Source of the DNA: Cyclonatronum proteinivorum
GTDB lineage: Bacteria; Bacteroidota; Rhodothermia; Balneolales; Cyclonatronaceae
Direction: 5' to 3'
Length of the DNA stretch: 64,000 bases
Assembly (NCBI RefSeq): GCF_003353065.1
Contig: NZ_CP027806.1
Coordinates: forward strand, 2,066,501-2,130,500
The notes under the pieces are model-generated. The model did not search any database, was not told the DNA's origin, and saw only the letters and a list, made by a program, of their open reading frames with translations. The position numbers were made by a program, and so were the translations under genes. How positions within the stretch are numbered: the first letter of the stretch is position 1; every line of letters starts with the position of its first letter. Below, in pieces: positions 8,995 through 18,554 of the stretch.

Positions 8995-10452
8995 TTAGTT
9001 TTGCCCGGCATAGGTATGGTCAAGATCCGCGTAAATGAGATCATCAAGCACATCAACGAGATTCAAAGAAGGACGTATATCATTGTTTCTTAGGATGGTG
9101 CCGTCACGTCCGATCAATACGTAGTAAGGAATACTGCCTGCCCTGTAGCTGCGAAAGGTCTCCTGATCAAAACCGTTTCCGTCGAATGTATGAATCCACG
9201 GTTTGTTTATCCGGCTAAGAGCGGCTCGCCAGGCCTCTTCTGATTCATCGAGTGATACAGATACAATCTGCAGGTCGGTTTCGCCATACGTCTCGCGCAG
9301 CTTAATCAGATCAGCGGTTTCCCGTGCACAGTTGGGGCACCAGCTTGCCCAAAACTCGAGAAGGAGATAGGTTCCCTGAAAATCTTCGAGCGAGATGAAA
9401 TCACCATCAAAGGTTTCCAGCTGAAAGGGTATGGCTTCCATTCCCGGCTGCGAAAGGCTGAGTTCGTAATGGAGATGCTCAAGAAAGGCGAGATATTCCG
9501 GCTTTGCCTCGAGTTCTGACCTGAATTCCTCCAGCATAGCCGAACCGGCCTGAAAATCAAAGTCGCCAAGTTCTTCGGCAATAAAGTACATGAGCGCATG
9601 TAGCCGTGCGTCAGGGTCAGTAATACTATCCAGGAGCTGTAAGCGGTGCATGCGCACTTCGTCTCCGGCCGCGATGACCCAGTTGAGAACAGGTTGTGAT
9701 TCTGAAAGAATTCTGGATTGGATGCCAAAGGTCTGAATCCATTCATTGGAGAAATCCCGAATACCTGCCCGCTGTGCTTTAAGGCTTTCATGACTAAAGA
9801 AACGCTGTAGCTGCGCCTCGGTCAGTACCGAGAGCCGTGCTAAATCTACATTAAAATTCTGATCCTCTTTTCGGAGCTTTATTTCGTGAAGCCTTCCCAC
9901 AAGATATTCACCAATGTAGCCATAAATCAGGAAGCTGAAGGGCGTTTCCCCTAAAAACTCCTTGGCTCTTGAAATTTTGTTGCGGTGGGCATTCAGATAT
10001 TCATTGGGCTGACTGCGGACAAACCTGCTGCGTTCCCGCGCCATGTGTCGGGTAAGAGATTCGGTTTCATCCAAAAAAGCAAGGAGCGATTCGTAGTGCG
10101 CGCGACCAAATCCGGAAACCCGTATACTTCCGGGAAAATGTGCGTGATGGAAGCTCAGTGATGTTTTTTGACCGGGCTTCATGAAAACGGGGAAGCTGTT
10201 GTTGTTGTAGATCAGTTTGAAATGCTGCTCTCCCTCAAGATCGAGCCTGAATTCAAAAAAACCGTTTTCACCGACTGTTGCTTCGATGTACTCCGGGTCA
10301 CTAAACTTGTAGTGTATCCGCTCCGCAGAAAGAATGATGCGGTCAGAGAGGGCGTTTGAGATCGTGCCGCTAAGCACAGCCTCACCGCTATCTCTCGTAC
10401 AAGAAATAATTGCTATTGAAATTATAAAACTTAAGCGTAAAGTCAGACGCAT
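8995..10452 (-). CDS. TlpA-like thioredoxin-fold lipoprotein with DUF4369-type N-domain
   Basis: The start is placed at the ATG at 10452 (MRLTLRLSF), giving about 485 aa with a signal peptide and a Cys in AIISCTRD that fits lipidation; the longer frame from 10506 would bury it. Residues about 30-110 look like the beta-rich DUF4369 domain often fused to TlpA proteins. The C-terminal domain carries the redox motif WASWCPNC (Cys near 372 and 375) followed by the thioredoxin cis-Pro region SIPYYVLIG. Expected to be a periplasmic disulfide reductase. Confidence 0.85.
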   Translation of the reverse strand: MRLTLRLSFIISIAIISCTRDSGEAVLSGTISNALSDRIILSAERIHYKFSDPEYIEATVGENGFFEFRLDLEGEQHFKLIYNNNSFPVFMKPGQKTSLSFHHAHFPGSIRVSGFGRAHYESLLAFLDETESLTRHMARERSRFVRSQPNEYLNAHRNKISRAKEFLGETPFSFLIYGYIGEYLVGRLHEIKLRKEDQNFNVDLARLSVLTEAQLQRFFSHESLKAQRAGIRDFSNEWIQTFGIQSRILSESQPVLNWVIAAGDEVRMHRLQLLDSITDPDARLHALMYFIAEELGDFDFQAGSAMLEEFRSELEAKPEYLAFLEHLHYELSLSQPGMEAIPFQLETFDGDFISLEDFQGTYLLLEFWASWCPNCARETADLIKLRETYGETDLQIVSVSLDESEEAWRAALSRINKPWIHTFDGNGFDQETFRSYRAGSIPYYVLIGRDGTILRNNDIRPSLNLVDVLDDLIYADLDHTYAGQN

Positions 10453-10751
10453 CGGTAATCTGTTTAGTTGAATTCCTAAATAAACTATTTTCAACCCATT
10501 ATGCACCTGAAAGTAAGTCGCTTAACTGCATTTAACTTATGTTTACACTTAATGCTTAAGCCGTTAGGATTTGAATGATGCCAGGTACTGTGCACATCAA
10601 CAGATGAAAAAAATAAGCGGCATAAACGAATTTTATACATTCACCAAAATACAAAGCTATATCGTCTTAATAATCCGGTCCCCGAGGCTTTTCCTGTCTC
10701 TGCTTTGCTGTTAGAGTGCAGGATTGTATCTTCCGCAGAAAATTATTGCAG

Positions 10752-11438
10752 ATGACAACTATTCTTGCTTTTGAAACATCAACCCCTGTCTGCTCGGTAG
10801 CACTGCAAACCGGGGGGCACTCTTATGCAGAAACTCAAACCGGTACTGGTATTCACTCAGAAGCGGTGTTTGTATCGGCTGAAAAACTGCTTCATCGGGC
10901 CGGACTTAGCTTTAAAGAAGTCGGTGCTGTTGTTATTTCGGGCGGACCGGGTTCGTACACCGGACTCCGTATTTCGTCTGCCGCCGTGAAAGGAATGCTG
11001 TTTAACATGGCTGCCCGCTTCTATGCCGCCGACACCCTGGCTTCCATAGCGGTTGGTATTGTGAACAGGAATAAGGATGGTGCAGCAAGACCTCAGCGGA
11101 TACATGCAGTCCTGAATGCACGCAGAACCCATTTATATCATCAGATATTCTGCAGCAAGAATGAAATTGGTTTAGTACCGCAGAGCACCGCAGCTGTCAG
11201 GTCGCTGGATCAGATTGCAGGTCTTATTGCCGGGCAAGATGTTATCGCAGGCACCGGAACAGCCCGTTTGAACCTGCCTGAAAGCCTAAAAAGTACGGTT
11301 GAAATCGTCTCTGATGAAGCAGCAGTACATGCTGGTCATCTCATCGAGATGCTTGTAAGCCCTGCATATAAATCATGGGTCAGAGAAGCGGACCCGGAGA
11401 AGTTTGAGCCGCTGTATGCCCTGCCTGATGCAGAATAG
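10752..11438 (+). CDS. tsaB: tRNA threonylcarbamoyladenosine biosynthesis protein TsaB
   Basis: Partner of TsaD in t6A37 formation on ANN-decoding tRNAs. The ATG at 10752 gives MTTILAFETSTPVCSVAL, the standard TsaB start, so the upstream 12 codons of the frame are rejected. The 228-aa protein has the ASKHA-fold phosphate loop ISGGPGSYTGLRIS near residue 64. Length is typical. accD follows 143 bases downstream in the same direction. Confidence 0.92.
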   Translation: MTTILAFETSTPVCSVALQTGGHSYAETQTGTGIHSEAVFVSAEKLLHRAGLSFKEVGAVVISGGPGSYTGLRISSAAVKGMLFNMAARFYAADTLASIAVGIVNRNKDGAARPQRIHAVLNARRTHLYHQIFCSKNEIGLVPQSTAAVRSLDQIAGLIAGQDVIAGTGTARLNLPESLKSTVEIVSDEAAVHAGHLIEMLVSPAYKSWVREADPEKFEPLYALPDAE

Positions 11439-11581
11439 GCGACAGCCGTTTCCAAAGGTGACGGAAACATCCATTTTATTTGTATTTTTAGATTCGAAAT
11501 ATATTGCGGATAGCAAAAAGTCTTTTTTTTTGTGATGAAGACTAATTCGACAAACTCATCAAATTTTAATTACGCACATTT

Positions 11582-12460
11582 ATGAGCTGGTTTAAGCGCA
11601 AAGGATCGAATATCGTAACCGAAACACCCAAGGATATGCCCGAAGGAATTTGGGTAAAGGTACCCTCAACCGGGGAGACCTTACACCGGCGGGAACTCGA
11701 AGAAAACGCCTGGGTATGTCCTGCAAGTGGCTATCATTTTTCGTTGGGCAGCAAGGGTTACTTCGACCTGCTGTTTGACAGTCAGGAATATACCGAGCTT
11801 TTCAGCGGCATTACGTCATCTGATCCCCTGTCTTTTACAGATCGTAAACCTTACCCAAAGCGGCTCGAAGAGATGCAGCGAAAAACGGGGCTTGAAGATG
11901 CCGTTAGGGTTGCGACAGGCAAGTCACGCAGAAACGACCTCGTTGTCGTTTGTATGGATTTCAGCTTTATCGGTGGAAGTATGGGATCTGTGGTCGGTGA
12001 AAAAATCGCAAGAGGTATCGACTATGCGCGCGAGCATCGCATTCCGTTGCTGATTATCTCCCAATCAGGCGGGGCCCGTATGATGGAAGGCGTGTTGTCG
12101 CTTATGCAGCTCGCCAAGACCTCGGCCAAACTGGCTCTTTTATCCGAAGCCAAGGTGCCGTTCATCAGTCTCATGACCAACCCTACAACTGGTGGTGTTA
12201 CAGCGAGCTATGCCATGCTGGGTGATTTCAACCTGGGTGAACCCGGGGCCCTTATTGGTTTTGCAGGTCCGCGCGTTATTCGTCAGACGATAGGACGCGA
12301 TCTGCCCGAAGGCTTTCAAACGGCAGAATACCTGTTAGAGCATGGCTTCCTTGATTTTATTGTTCCCCGCACACAGCTCAAAAGCCGCATTGCCAAACTG
12401 CTCAACGTATTGCATAAGAAATACGAAAAGAACGAAGACAAAGAAAATACCAAAGCTTAA
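11582..12460 (+). CDS. accD: Acetyl-CoA carboxylase carboxyltransferase subunit beta, zinc ribbon degenerate
   Basis: A 292-aa AccD homologue: the crotonase-like carboxyltransferase core has [11 protein letters not shown] near residue 160 and [12 protein letters not shown] near 200, which bind CoA and carboxybiotin. The N-terminus MSWFKRK...[14 protein letters not shown] aligns with the usual zinc ribbon, but ligands expected at 27, 30 and 49 are Val, Thr and Ser; only Cys46 (VCPASG) remains. Zinc binding by the ribbon, and the mRNA binding reported for the E. coli ribbon, are therefore unlikely here. A terminator follows. Confidence 0.93.
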   Translation: MSWFKRKGSNIVTETPKDMPEGIWVKVPSTGETLHRRELEENAWVCPASGYHFSLGSKGYFDLLFDSQEYTELFSGITSSDPLSFTDRKPYPKRLEEMQRKTGLEDAVRVATGKSRRNDLVVVCMDFSFIGGSMGSVVGEKIARGIDYAREHRIPLLIISQSGGARMMEGVLSLMQLAKTSAKLALLSEAKVPFISLMTNPTTGGVTASYAMLGDFNLGEPGALIGFAGPRVIRQTIGRDLPEGFQTAEYLLEHGFLDFIVPRTQLKSRIAKLLNVLHKKYEKNEDKENTKA

Positions 12461-12477
12461 ACCAAGGCTCAGGTTTC

Positions 12478-12508
12478 AGCCAATGCGGCGTGCTGCATTG
12501 GCTTTTTT
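12478..12508 (+). terminator. Rho-independent terminator after accD
   Basis: AGCCAATGC (12478-12486) pairs perfectly with GCATTGGCT (12495-12503) around an 8-base loop and runs into a T-tract. It separates accD from obgE. Confidence 0.9.
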
Positions 12509-12562
12509 ATTCAGGTGAAGGGGCATTTTCCGGAGATCTCCCCCACAAAGATTATTTTTACC

Positions 12563-13549
12563 ATGCGATTTGCTGATTACGCGAAAATCTATCTGAAGGC
12601 CGGAAACGGCGGGTCGGGTTCGGCACACTTCAGGCGCGAGAAATACATCCCTAAAGGCGGGCCCGACGGCGGTGACGGAGGCCGGGGAGCGCACATCATT
12701 CTAAGGGGGAATGCTAACATGAATACCCTACTGGATCTTCGCTATAAAAAATACATTAAAGCGCCGCACGGGATGCCCGGGGGTAAACAGCAATCAACCG
12801 GAAAAAGTGGTGAAGACCTGATTCTTCCGGTTCCGCTGGGGACCATCGCATACGAGTTCGAAACCCGCAAACTCATTGGAGAAGTAACCGAGGAAGGGCA
12901 GGAGCTGATTATTGCCAAAGGCGGTAAAGGGGGCCTGGGAAATACGCATTTCAAAAGTTCCACCAATCAAACGCCCCGTTATGCGCAACCCGGAGAACCG
13001 GGGGAAGAAATCGTGGTAGAAATTGAGCTCAAACTTATTGCTGATGTGGGGCTTGTTGGCTTTCCGAATGCGGGAAAAAGTACGCTGCTCGCAGCGACTT
13101 CAGCCGCACGGCCTAAGATTGCAGACTACCCGTTTACCACCCTTGAGCCCAATTTGGGCGTGGTTCAGCTTCCGGATTACCGCAGCTTTGTCATTGCAGA
13201 CATCCCCGGAATTATTGAAGAAGCACATCAGGGGAAGGGGCTTGGACTGCGTTTTTTGCGCCATATTGAGCGAAACCGCGTCCTGCTGTTCGTTGTTGCT
13301 GCTAACACCGATATTAAAGCCGAATATGAAATTCTGCTCGAAGAGCTTCGGCAGTATCGGGCTGACCTGCTCGAAAAGCCGCGTTTGCTGGCCATTTCCA
13401 AGGCGGACCTTCATCCCGGATACGAGCTGCCGGAAGAACCGCAAGTTGACATTCCCTATGTTACCATCTCTGCGGCTTCCGGGCACAACCTTGATGCGCT
13501 AAAGGAGATGCTCTGGATGATGATGCAAACAATATCGGAAGATGAATGA
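12563..13549 (+). CDS. obgE: GTPase Obg
   Basis: The ATG at 12563 (MRFADYAKIYLKAGNGG) fits the family; the frame upstream is discarded. The 328-aa protein has the glycine-rich Obg domain (AGNGGSGSAHF, GGDGGRG), then the GTPase with G1 GFPNAGKST near residue 167, G3 DIPGIIEEA near 213 and G4 SKAD near 285. Obg proteins act in 50S ribosome maturation and the stringent response. It lacks the C-terminal OCT extension of some relatives. It overlaps dprA by 8 bases. Confidence 0.95.
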   Translation: MRFADYAKIYLKAGNGGSGSAHFRREKYIPKGGPDGGDGGRGAHIILRGNANMNTLLDLRYKKYIKAPHGMPGGKQQSTGKSGEDLILPVPLGTIAYEFETRKLIGEVTEEGQELIIAKGGKGGLGNTHFKSSTNQTPRYAQPGEPGEEIVVEIELKLIADVGLVGFPNAGKSTLLAATSAARPKIADYPFTTLEPNLGVVQLPDYRSFVIADIPGIIEEAHQGKGLGLRFLRHIERNRVLLFVVAANTDIKAEYEILLEELRQYRADLLEKPRLLAISKADLHPGYELPEEPQVDIPYVTISAASGHNLDALKEMLWMMMQTISEDE

Positions 13550-14738
13550 GCAACAAGTGAAGTGTCTGATCGGGCTTAGTTTGGTCAATGGGCTTGGCGC
13601 GGCCCGTATCATGCGTTTGATGGAGGCCTTCCCTGACTTAAACCGGGTTTTTAAAGCGGAAGAGCGGCAGCTGCTGCAAATTCCGGGAGTAGGTAAAGCT
13701 ACGGCGGCAGCCATCAGCCGGTTTGGCGATTGGCAGGAGGTTGACCGTATTCTCAGTGTAACCGAACATACCGATGCCTGGCTGCTAACCATTGATGATG
13801 AGCACTATCCAAAGCGCCTTCGTCATATTTACGACCCTCCGCTGCTGCTTTGGGGGCGGGGAGATGTATCTGCGCTTTCAAGGCCGGGAATTGCCGTAAT
13901 TGGCACCCGGAAGCCAACCGTTTACGGACGTGCGCGCGGACAACAATTTTCCCGTGATATTGCCGGGGCAGGACTAAGTGTCATCAGCGGACTTGCCTAT
14001 GGGGTTGACACCCTCGCCCATGCGGCTGCTTTGGATGCGGGCGGGGTAACGGTCGCGGTGCTGGGGTCGGGAATTGATCGGGTGTATCCGTCTGCAAACA
14101 GGGCTCTTGCAGATAAGATTGCCACCAACAGGGGTGCCGTTATTTCCGAGTTTGCCCCCGGTACCAAGCCGGACCGGGAAAATTTTCCCGTGAGAAACCG
14201 GGTCGTAAGTGGTTTGAGTTACGGGGCGCTTGTTGTGGAATCCGCAACAACGGGCGGAAGTATGATTACGGCCTATTCGGCGCTTGATCAGGGGCGCGAA
14301 GTCTTTGCGATTCCACATGATATTACCAATGAAGCCGGTTCGGGTGGTAACACCCTCATCAAAAAAGGACACGCAAAACTGACCATGTGTTTGCAGGATA
14401 TATTGGAAGAACTCCGTTTACCCGATGAATTTCTGGGTTCCATCAAGCCCGAAACACAGCCCTCAGCTCCGGACCTGTTTGGTCAGACTACGGTAATCAG
14501 TCCGGATACAAAACCTGAGCCAAAGCCTCAACCCTTAAAGTGGAAAACCCTGAAGGATATTTCCTCACGCGATGACCTGCGTCAGCTTTGTCAGGCAATG
14601 GAAGATCAGGTGTGGCACATTGATGATCTTGCGGAGAAGCTAAATAAGCCGGGACATCTCCTACTGGTAGCTCTGCTCGAACTTGAAATGATGGGCTGCG
14701 TGAAAGCGAGTAGCGGAAAACGCTTTCAATTGGTGTAA
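13542..14738 (+). CDS. dprA: DNA-processing protein DprA/Smf
   Basis: A 398-aa protein that loads RecA on incoming single-stranded DNA in transformable bacteria. An N-terminal helix-hairpin-helix-like part (IPGVGKATAAAI) precedes the Rossmann-fold DprA domain with GTRKPTVYGR, SGLAYGVDTLAHAAAL and GSGIDRVYP. Near residue 304 APDLFGQ marks a linker, and the last 70 residues form a winged-helix domain. It overlaps obgE and is probably translated from the same mRNA. Confidence 0.94.
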   Translation: MNEQQVKCLIGLSLVNGLGAARIMRLMEAFPDLNRVFKAEERQLLQIPGVGKATAAAISRFGDWQEVDRILSVTEHTDAWLLTIDDEHYPKRLRHIYDPPLLLWGRGDVSALSRPGIAVIGTRKPTVYGRARGQQFSRDIAGAGLSVISGLAYGVDTLAHAAALDAGGVTVAVLGSGIDRVYPSANRALADKIATNRGAVISEFAPGTKPDRENFPVRNRVVSGLSYGALVVESATTGGSMITAYSALDQGREVFAIPHDITNEAGSGGNTLIKKGHAKLTMCLQDILEELRLPDEFLGSIKPETQPSAPDLFGQTTVISPDTKPEPKPQPLKWKTLKDISSRDDLRQLCQAMEDQVWHIDDLAEKLNKPGHLLLVALLELEMMGCVKASSGKRFQLV

Positions 14739-14799
14739 TACCCGAATGTGTTCCGTAGTCAGAAAAGATATCTTTTTCCGGGCGGGCTTGTAGTTGGGA

Positions 14800-15225
14800 T
14801 TAAAGCGGTGATTTGCTCACGTCAAAGCTGAGATTAAGGATGTTGCCTTTGTCGTTATAGCTGACATCCGCGGTTTGATTCATCAGGTACACGCCGCGTC
14901 CGCTGGGCTTGAGAAGGTTTTCTTCGGCGAGTGGATCGGGTATGGTGTCAGGATTGAATCCATTCCCTTCATCTTCAATCTTGATCATTAGTTTTTTGGC
15001 AGCATCCATTTCGCAGCGCATATGTGCTTTTTTCGTTTCGTCTAATTTGTTCCCGTGCTTAATGGCATTGGTTATACCTTCAGAAACAGCAAGCATCAGA
15101 ATGGCTTCAAAATCCTCAGAAATGGCAAAATGGGTGACGATCTCCGAAATAATTTCCGGTAAGCGGTCAAGTTCCTTAAAATCAGATTCAAAGGTGTAGG
15201 TCAGATTGGAAGGCGTCATTTGCAA
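14800..15225 (-). CDS. RsbW/SpoIIAB-like anti-sigma factor (HATPase_c_2)
   Basis: A 141-aa GHKL-type serine kinase. The N-box reads VSEGITNAIKHGNKLD near residue 55, G1 is IEDEGNGF near 88, and G2 is SGRGVYLMNQ near 115. Such proteins hold sigma factors or STAS anti-anti-sigma partners and can phosphorylate the latter. No STAS or sigma gene is adjacent, so the partner is unknown. It reads in the same direction as gdhA but lies after that gene's terminator. Confidence 0.87.
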   Translation of the reverse strand: MQMTPSNLTYTFESDFKELDRLPEIISEIVTHFAISEDFEAILMLAVSEGITNAIKHGNKLDETKKAHMRCEMDAAKKLMIKIEDEGNGFNPDTIPDPLAEENLLKPSGRGVYLMNQTADVSYNDKGNILNLSFDVSKSPL

Positions 15226-15268
15226 ATTTCATGGGGGTAAAGAAAATTGGAAAACAGTTTCGAAAAGC

Positions 15269-15305
15269 TAAAAAAAAGGGATGAATTATTTCATCCCTTT
15301 TTTTG
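15269..15305 (-). terminator. Rho-independent terminator after gdhA
   Basis: AAAGGGATGAA and TTCATCCCTTT form a perfect stem with a 3-4 base loop and are flanked by A-run and T-run on either side. It is 19 bases past the gdhA stop on the minus strand. Confidence 0.92.
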
Positions 15306-15323
15306 AAAAAATAAGGTGTTACG

Positions 15324-16631
15324 TTAGGCGTAAATACCCCGAAGTTTCAGGGTATCAGCTACTTTCTTGATGGCATAAACGTATGCCGCCTGTCGCAGGG
15401 TGATGTTGTATTCTTCCTTCACGTCAAAAATCAGCTGAAACGCATTACGCATCATCCGGTTCAGGCGTCGGTTTACACGCTCTTCGGTCCAGAAATACCC
15501 CTGACGGTCCTGTACCCACTCGAAGTAGGATACCGTAACGCCGCCGGCATTTGCCAGAATGTCGGGTATAACAAGTACCCCTTTTTCTTCCAGGATAGCA
15601 TCTGCATTGGCTGTGATTGGGCCGTTGGCACCTTCAGAAATAATTTTAGCTTTGATGTTAGGCGCATTGACCCGGCTTATCTGATCCTCTTTGGCTGCCG
15701 GTATCAGCACATCACATTCAAGTTCGAGCAATTCTTCATTGCTGATGGGCGCTGCGCCGGTGAAGCCTTCGAGAGAGAAGCGGTTTTGGGCTGCATACTC
15801 AATGGCCGCCGGAATATCGATACCTTCAGCATTGAAATAACCGCCGCTTACATCAGAAACGCCAATTACGCGCGCGCCCTGCTCGTACATCAGCTTTGCT
15901 GACACCGAGCCGACATTGCCAAAACCCTGTACAACAACTTTCGCATTAACCGGTGAAATGCCCAGCTTGCTCATGGCAGCGAGCGTAACCGTTACAACGC
16001 CACGGCCGGTAGCCTCACGACGACCAAGGGATCCCCCGATAATGGGCGGCTTACCGGTAACAACAGCGGTTACGGTTTTGCGTGAATGCATGGAATAGGT
16101 ATCCATAATCCAGGCCATGGTGTGTTCATTGGTGCCCATGTCAGGCGCGGGAATGTCTTCGTCCGGACCAAAGACTTCCAGCATGCTTGCCGTAAAGCGA
16201 CGGGTAAGCCGCTCAAGCTCACGGGGACTAAGCTCACGGGGATTGCATCGTACACCGCCTTTTGCTCCGCCAAAGGGTACGTTTACAACGGCACACTTCC
16301 AGGTCATCCAGGAAGCCAGCGCTTTTACTTCATCAATGTTCACGTCGGGGGCAAAGCGCAGACCGCCTTTGCTTGGGCCTAACACGTTGTCGTGAATGAC
16401 ACGGTATCCCTCAAAAACTTCGAGACGGCCATCGTCCATTTCAACCGGGATGGAAACAGTGACCTGCTTCACGGGATTCGATAAATACTGAAAAGTTCCG
16501 TCATCAAGTTTGAGAAGCTCGGCTGCAAAGCGGAAACGCTCCATCATAGATTCAAAAGGACTCTCTTTATCAAGCTTAGGGCCTGGCTCCTTGTAGTACA
16601 GCGTGCTGTACGTATCTTTTTTGTAAGGCAT
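15324..16631 (-). CDS. gdhA: Glutamate dehydrogenase (Glu/Leu/Phe/Val family)
   Basis: A 435-aa cytoplasmic enzyme interconverting glutamate and 2-oxoglutarate plus ammonium. The substrate region has KGGLRFAP and the catalytic Lys in FGGAKGGVRCNP; the conserved PAPDMGTNEHTMAWIMD follows near residue 165, and the dinucleotide fold has GFGNVGS near 230. Length and motifs fit hexameric GdhA of the NAD- or dual-specific short type; cofactor preference is not readable with confidence. It is monocistronic with its own terminator. Confidence 0.94.
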   Translation of the reverse strand: MPYKKDTYSTLYYKEPGPKLDKESPFESMMERFRFAAELLKLDDGTFQYLSNPVKQVTVSIPVEMDDGRLEVFEGYRVIHDNVLGPSKGGLRFAPDVNIDEVKALASWMTWKCAVVNVPFGGAKGGVRCNPRELSPRELERLTRRFTASMLEVFGPDEDIPAPDMGTNEHTMAWIMDTYSMHSRKTVTAVVTGKPPIIGGSLGRREATGRGVVTVTLAAMSKLGISPVNAKVVVQGFGNVGSVSAKLMYEQGARVIGVSDVSGGYFNAEGIDIPAAIEYAAQNRFSLEGFTGAAPISNEELLELECDVLIPAAKEDQISRVNAPNIKAKIISEGANGPITANADAILEEKGVLVIPDILANAGGVTVSYFEWVQDRQGYFWTEERVNRRLNRMMRNAFQLIFDVKEEYNITLRQAAYVYAIKKVADTLKLRGIYA

Positions 16632-17062
16632 GGGTGTATGAAAAATAAACGGGTTTAGGATAAACTGACCTTGGTCAAAGTCATTTTTTAAATGTGTATC
16701 AATCCTGCATCAGGTTTGGAGCTGAATTCAGCACAATGTTCATCAGAACATTATCCCACAAACATGCGGTAAAATAAATTTACGTGTCGAATCAAATTTG
16801 GTACCTGAAAGGCTTTTGCTTGGGACGGATACAGGTTTGGACTGACCAAAAATAAGGATTTTAAAAATTGAATCTGACAGCCAAACGGGTAATTTTTTTG
16901 CTGAAAGCGGATGGTATTGTAGCACCTATAAGTATTTTTTAGGAATTGCACGGTATTAAAATTTTATTGTGAATCCTGCAGGAAAGACGTGGTAGTTTGG
17001 ATTTAAAGATAGGGTTTGTTTAATTCAGGCTTTCACAAAGCTCCCAAATCAATTTTGTTCTG
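16632..17062. other. 431-base intergenic region between divergent gdhA and NlpC/P60 genes
   Basis: It must hold the promoters of both divergent genes. One clear inverted repeat, AATGTTC-ATCA-GAACATT at 16735-16752, lies about 105 bases upstream of the gdhA start and could be an operator (inference). Two short open frames on the minus strand are unsupported. Nothing else stands out. Confidence 0.5.
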
Positions 17063-17899
17063 ATGAATCAGGTTTCTGAAAATCTCCAAAAAATAATCAT
17101 ATCAACCGCAGTAGCACCGCAGCGTGGAGAAGCGCGGGACGCTTCAGAAATGGTAAATGAACTGCTGCTCGGCGAAACGGCACAGCTGTTGGAGACAGAT
17201 GAAACAGGCCGCTGGCTGAAAGTCAGGGCAGACCACGACGGCTACGAAGGCTGGGTGAGTGTCGCGCAGGCTTTTGTGTATGAAAGGGAAAGGGAAGGGG
17301 CCGGAACTGCATCCGAAACCGGGCGTTTTTCCATCAATAATACTGTCCGAAACCAAAGAACCGGCATGCTGCTCAGGCGTGAAAACGGAAACCTGCTGCG
17401 GGTTCCTTTGGGTGCCTGCCTGCCACAGGAAGAAAACGGTACTATCCCTTTTATCTTCGGAAACTGCCGAATTGAAAATCCGGGTGTGCCGCTCCCGGCT
17501 GATCTTATGCAGGCCGCAAAGAACTTTGCGGGCATCCCTTACCTGTGGGGCGGGCGATCAGATTTTGGTATTGACTGCAGCGGATTGGTTCAGCAATGGG
17601 GTTTTCTTTGTGGCATTCCGCTTCCCCGCGACGCCTCCATGCAAATAAAAGCTTATCCGCTCATAAGTAAAGATTTGAAAGACGCGCAGGCAGCCGACCT
17701 GGTCTATTTTAGTTTTGACGGTATCCGGATTGTACACGTGGGCCTTTACTGTGGCGACGGGCTGCTGCTTCATGCATCAGGAGATGTGCGGATTGAATGT
17801 ATTGACAGCGACAAACGAAACGCAACGCCTTTCATGTTTAACGAGCGGCTTGCAGGTGCTGTAGCCGGAATACAGCGCCCCGGGTTCCCTTACAGCTAA
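17063..17899 (+). CDS. NlpC/P60 endopeptidase with SH3-like N-domain
   Basis: A 278-aa cell-wall hydrolase of the gamma-D-glutamyl-diamino-acid endopeptidase type. Residues about 15-90 resemble a bacterial SH3 domain (LETDETGRWLKVRA...GYEGWV). The papain-like domain has the catalytic Cys in DFGIDCSGLVQQ near 172, His in IVHVGLY near 223 and the third polar residue in LLLHASG. No signal peptide is visible, so export or use on imported peptides is open, as in YkfC-like enzymes. An HNH gene follows 15 bases later. Confidence 0.9.
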   Translation: MNQVSENLQKIIISTAVAPQRGEARDASEMVNELLLGETAQLLETDETGRWLKVRADHDGYEGWVSVAQAFVYEREREGAGTASETGRFSINNTVRNQRTGMLLRRENGNLLRVPLGACLPQEENGTIPFIFGNCRIENPGVPLPADLMQAAKNFAGIPYLWGGRSDFGIDCSGLVQQWGFLCGIPLPRDASMQIKAYPLISKDLKDAQAADLVYFSFDGIRIVHVGLYCGDGLLLHASGDVRIECIDSDKRNATPFMFNERLAGAVAGIQRPGFPYS

Positions 17900-17914
17900 C
17901 TAACTGCAATTACC

Positions 17915-18415
17915 ATGTTCGATGCCAATGTGTTAATTCTGAATCAGGACTATCAGCCGCTGAACGTCGTAGATGTCCGAAAATCTCTCATGCTGCTCTT
18001 TCTTGACAAGGCGGAACTGCTGCACGATTACCCGAACAAAACCATACGCACGGTTAGTACTGATTTCCAGTATCCGTCGGTGATACGACTTAAACGATAT
18101 GCGCGCATCCCGTTTCGTTTCATCGTACTTTCACGTAAAAACGTGCTGAAACGTGACGGCAATAAGTGTCAGTATTGTGGCAGTACCCGCGATCTGACCA
18201 TTGACCATGTCATTCCCCGCAGCCGGGGCGGGGGAGACAGCTGGGAAAACCTCGTAACTGCCTGTACCCGCTGCAACAATAAAAAAGGGAACCGAACCCC
18301 ACGTGAAGCCCAAATGCCGCTGCTAAGTAAGCCTTACCGACCAAGCCATATTGTTTTTCTGCGCGATTATGGCGGCAGAATTGATGACAGCTGGAAGCCT
18401 TACCTCTACATGTAG
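17915..18415 (+). CDS. HNH endonuclease family protein
   Basis: A 166-aa protein with a zinc-bracketed HNH domain: CQYCG near residue 86, DHVIPRSRGG near 98, WENLVTACTRCNNKKGN near 110-126. The N-terminal VLILNQDYQPLNVVDVRKS segment is typical of the widespread chromosomal HNH family of Bacteroidota and cyanobacteria, whose role is not established. All four zinc Cys are present. It lies 15 bases after the NlpC/P60 gene and 139 before mutS. Confidence 0.88.
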   Translation: MFDANVLILNQDYQPLNVVDVRKSLMLLFLDKAELLHDYPNKTIRTVSTDFQYPSVIRLKRYARIPFRFIVLSRKNVLKRDGNKCQYCGSTRDLTIDHVIPRSRGGGDSWENLVTACTRCNNKKGNRTPREAQMPLLSKPYRPSHIVFLRDYGGRIDDSWKPYLYM

Positions 18416-18554
18416 CGCTATCATTCGCAGTATCAGAGCGCAAAATCAGAAGGTGCAAATTCAGGGCGCAGCTGTGGTTGTATTTTGAAGCCTTTTGTGC
18501 AATCCTTATACTTAAAGGCTAATCCAATTTCAAAAAATGCCGCGCAGCTGAACC

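Noticed and set aside
16743-16951. Two short minus-strand open frames upstream of gdhA
   Set aside because: Overlapping frames in A/T-rich intergenic DNA without start context or recognisable protein.
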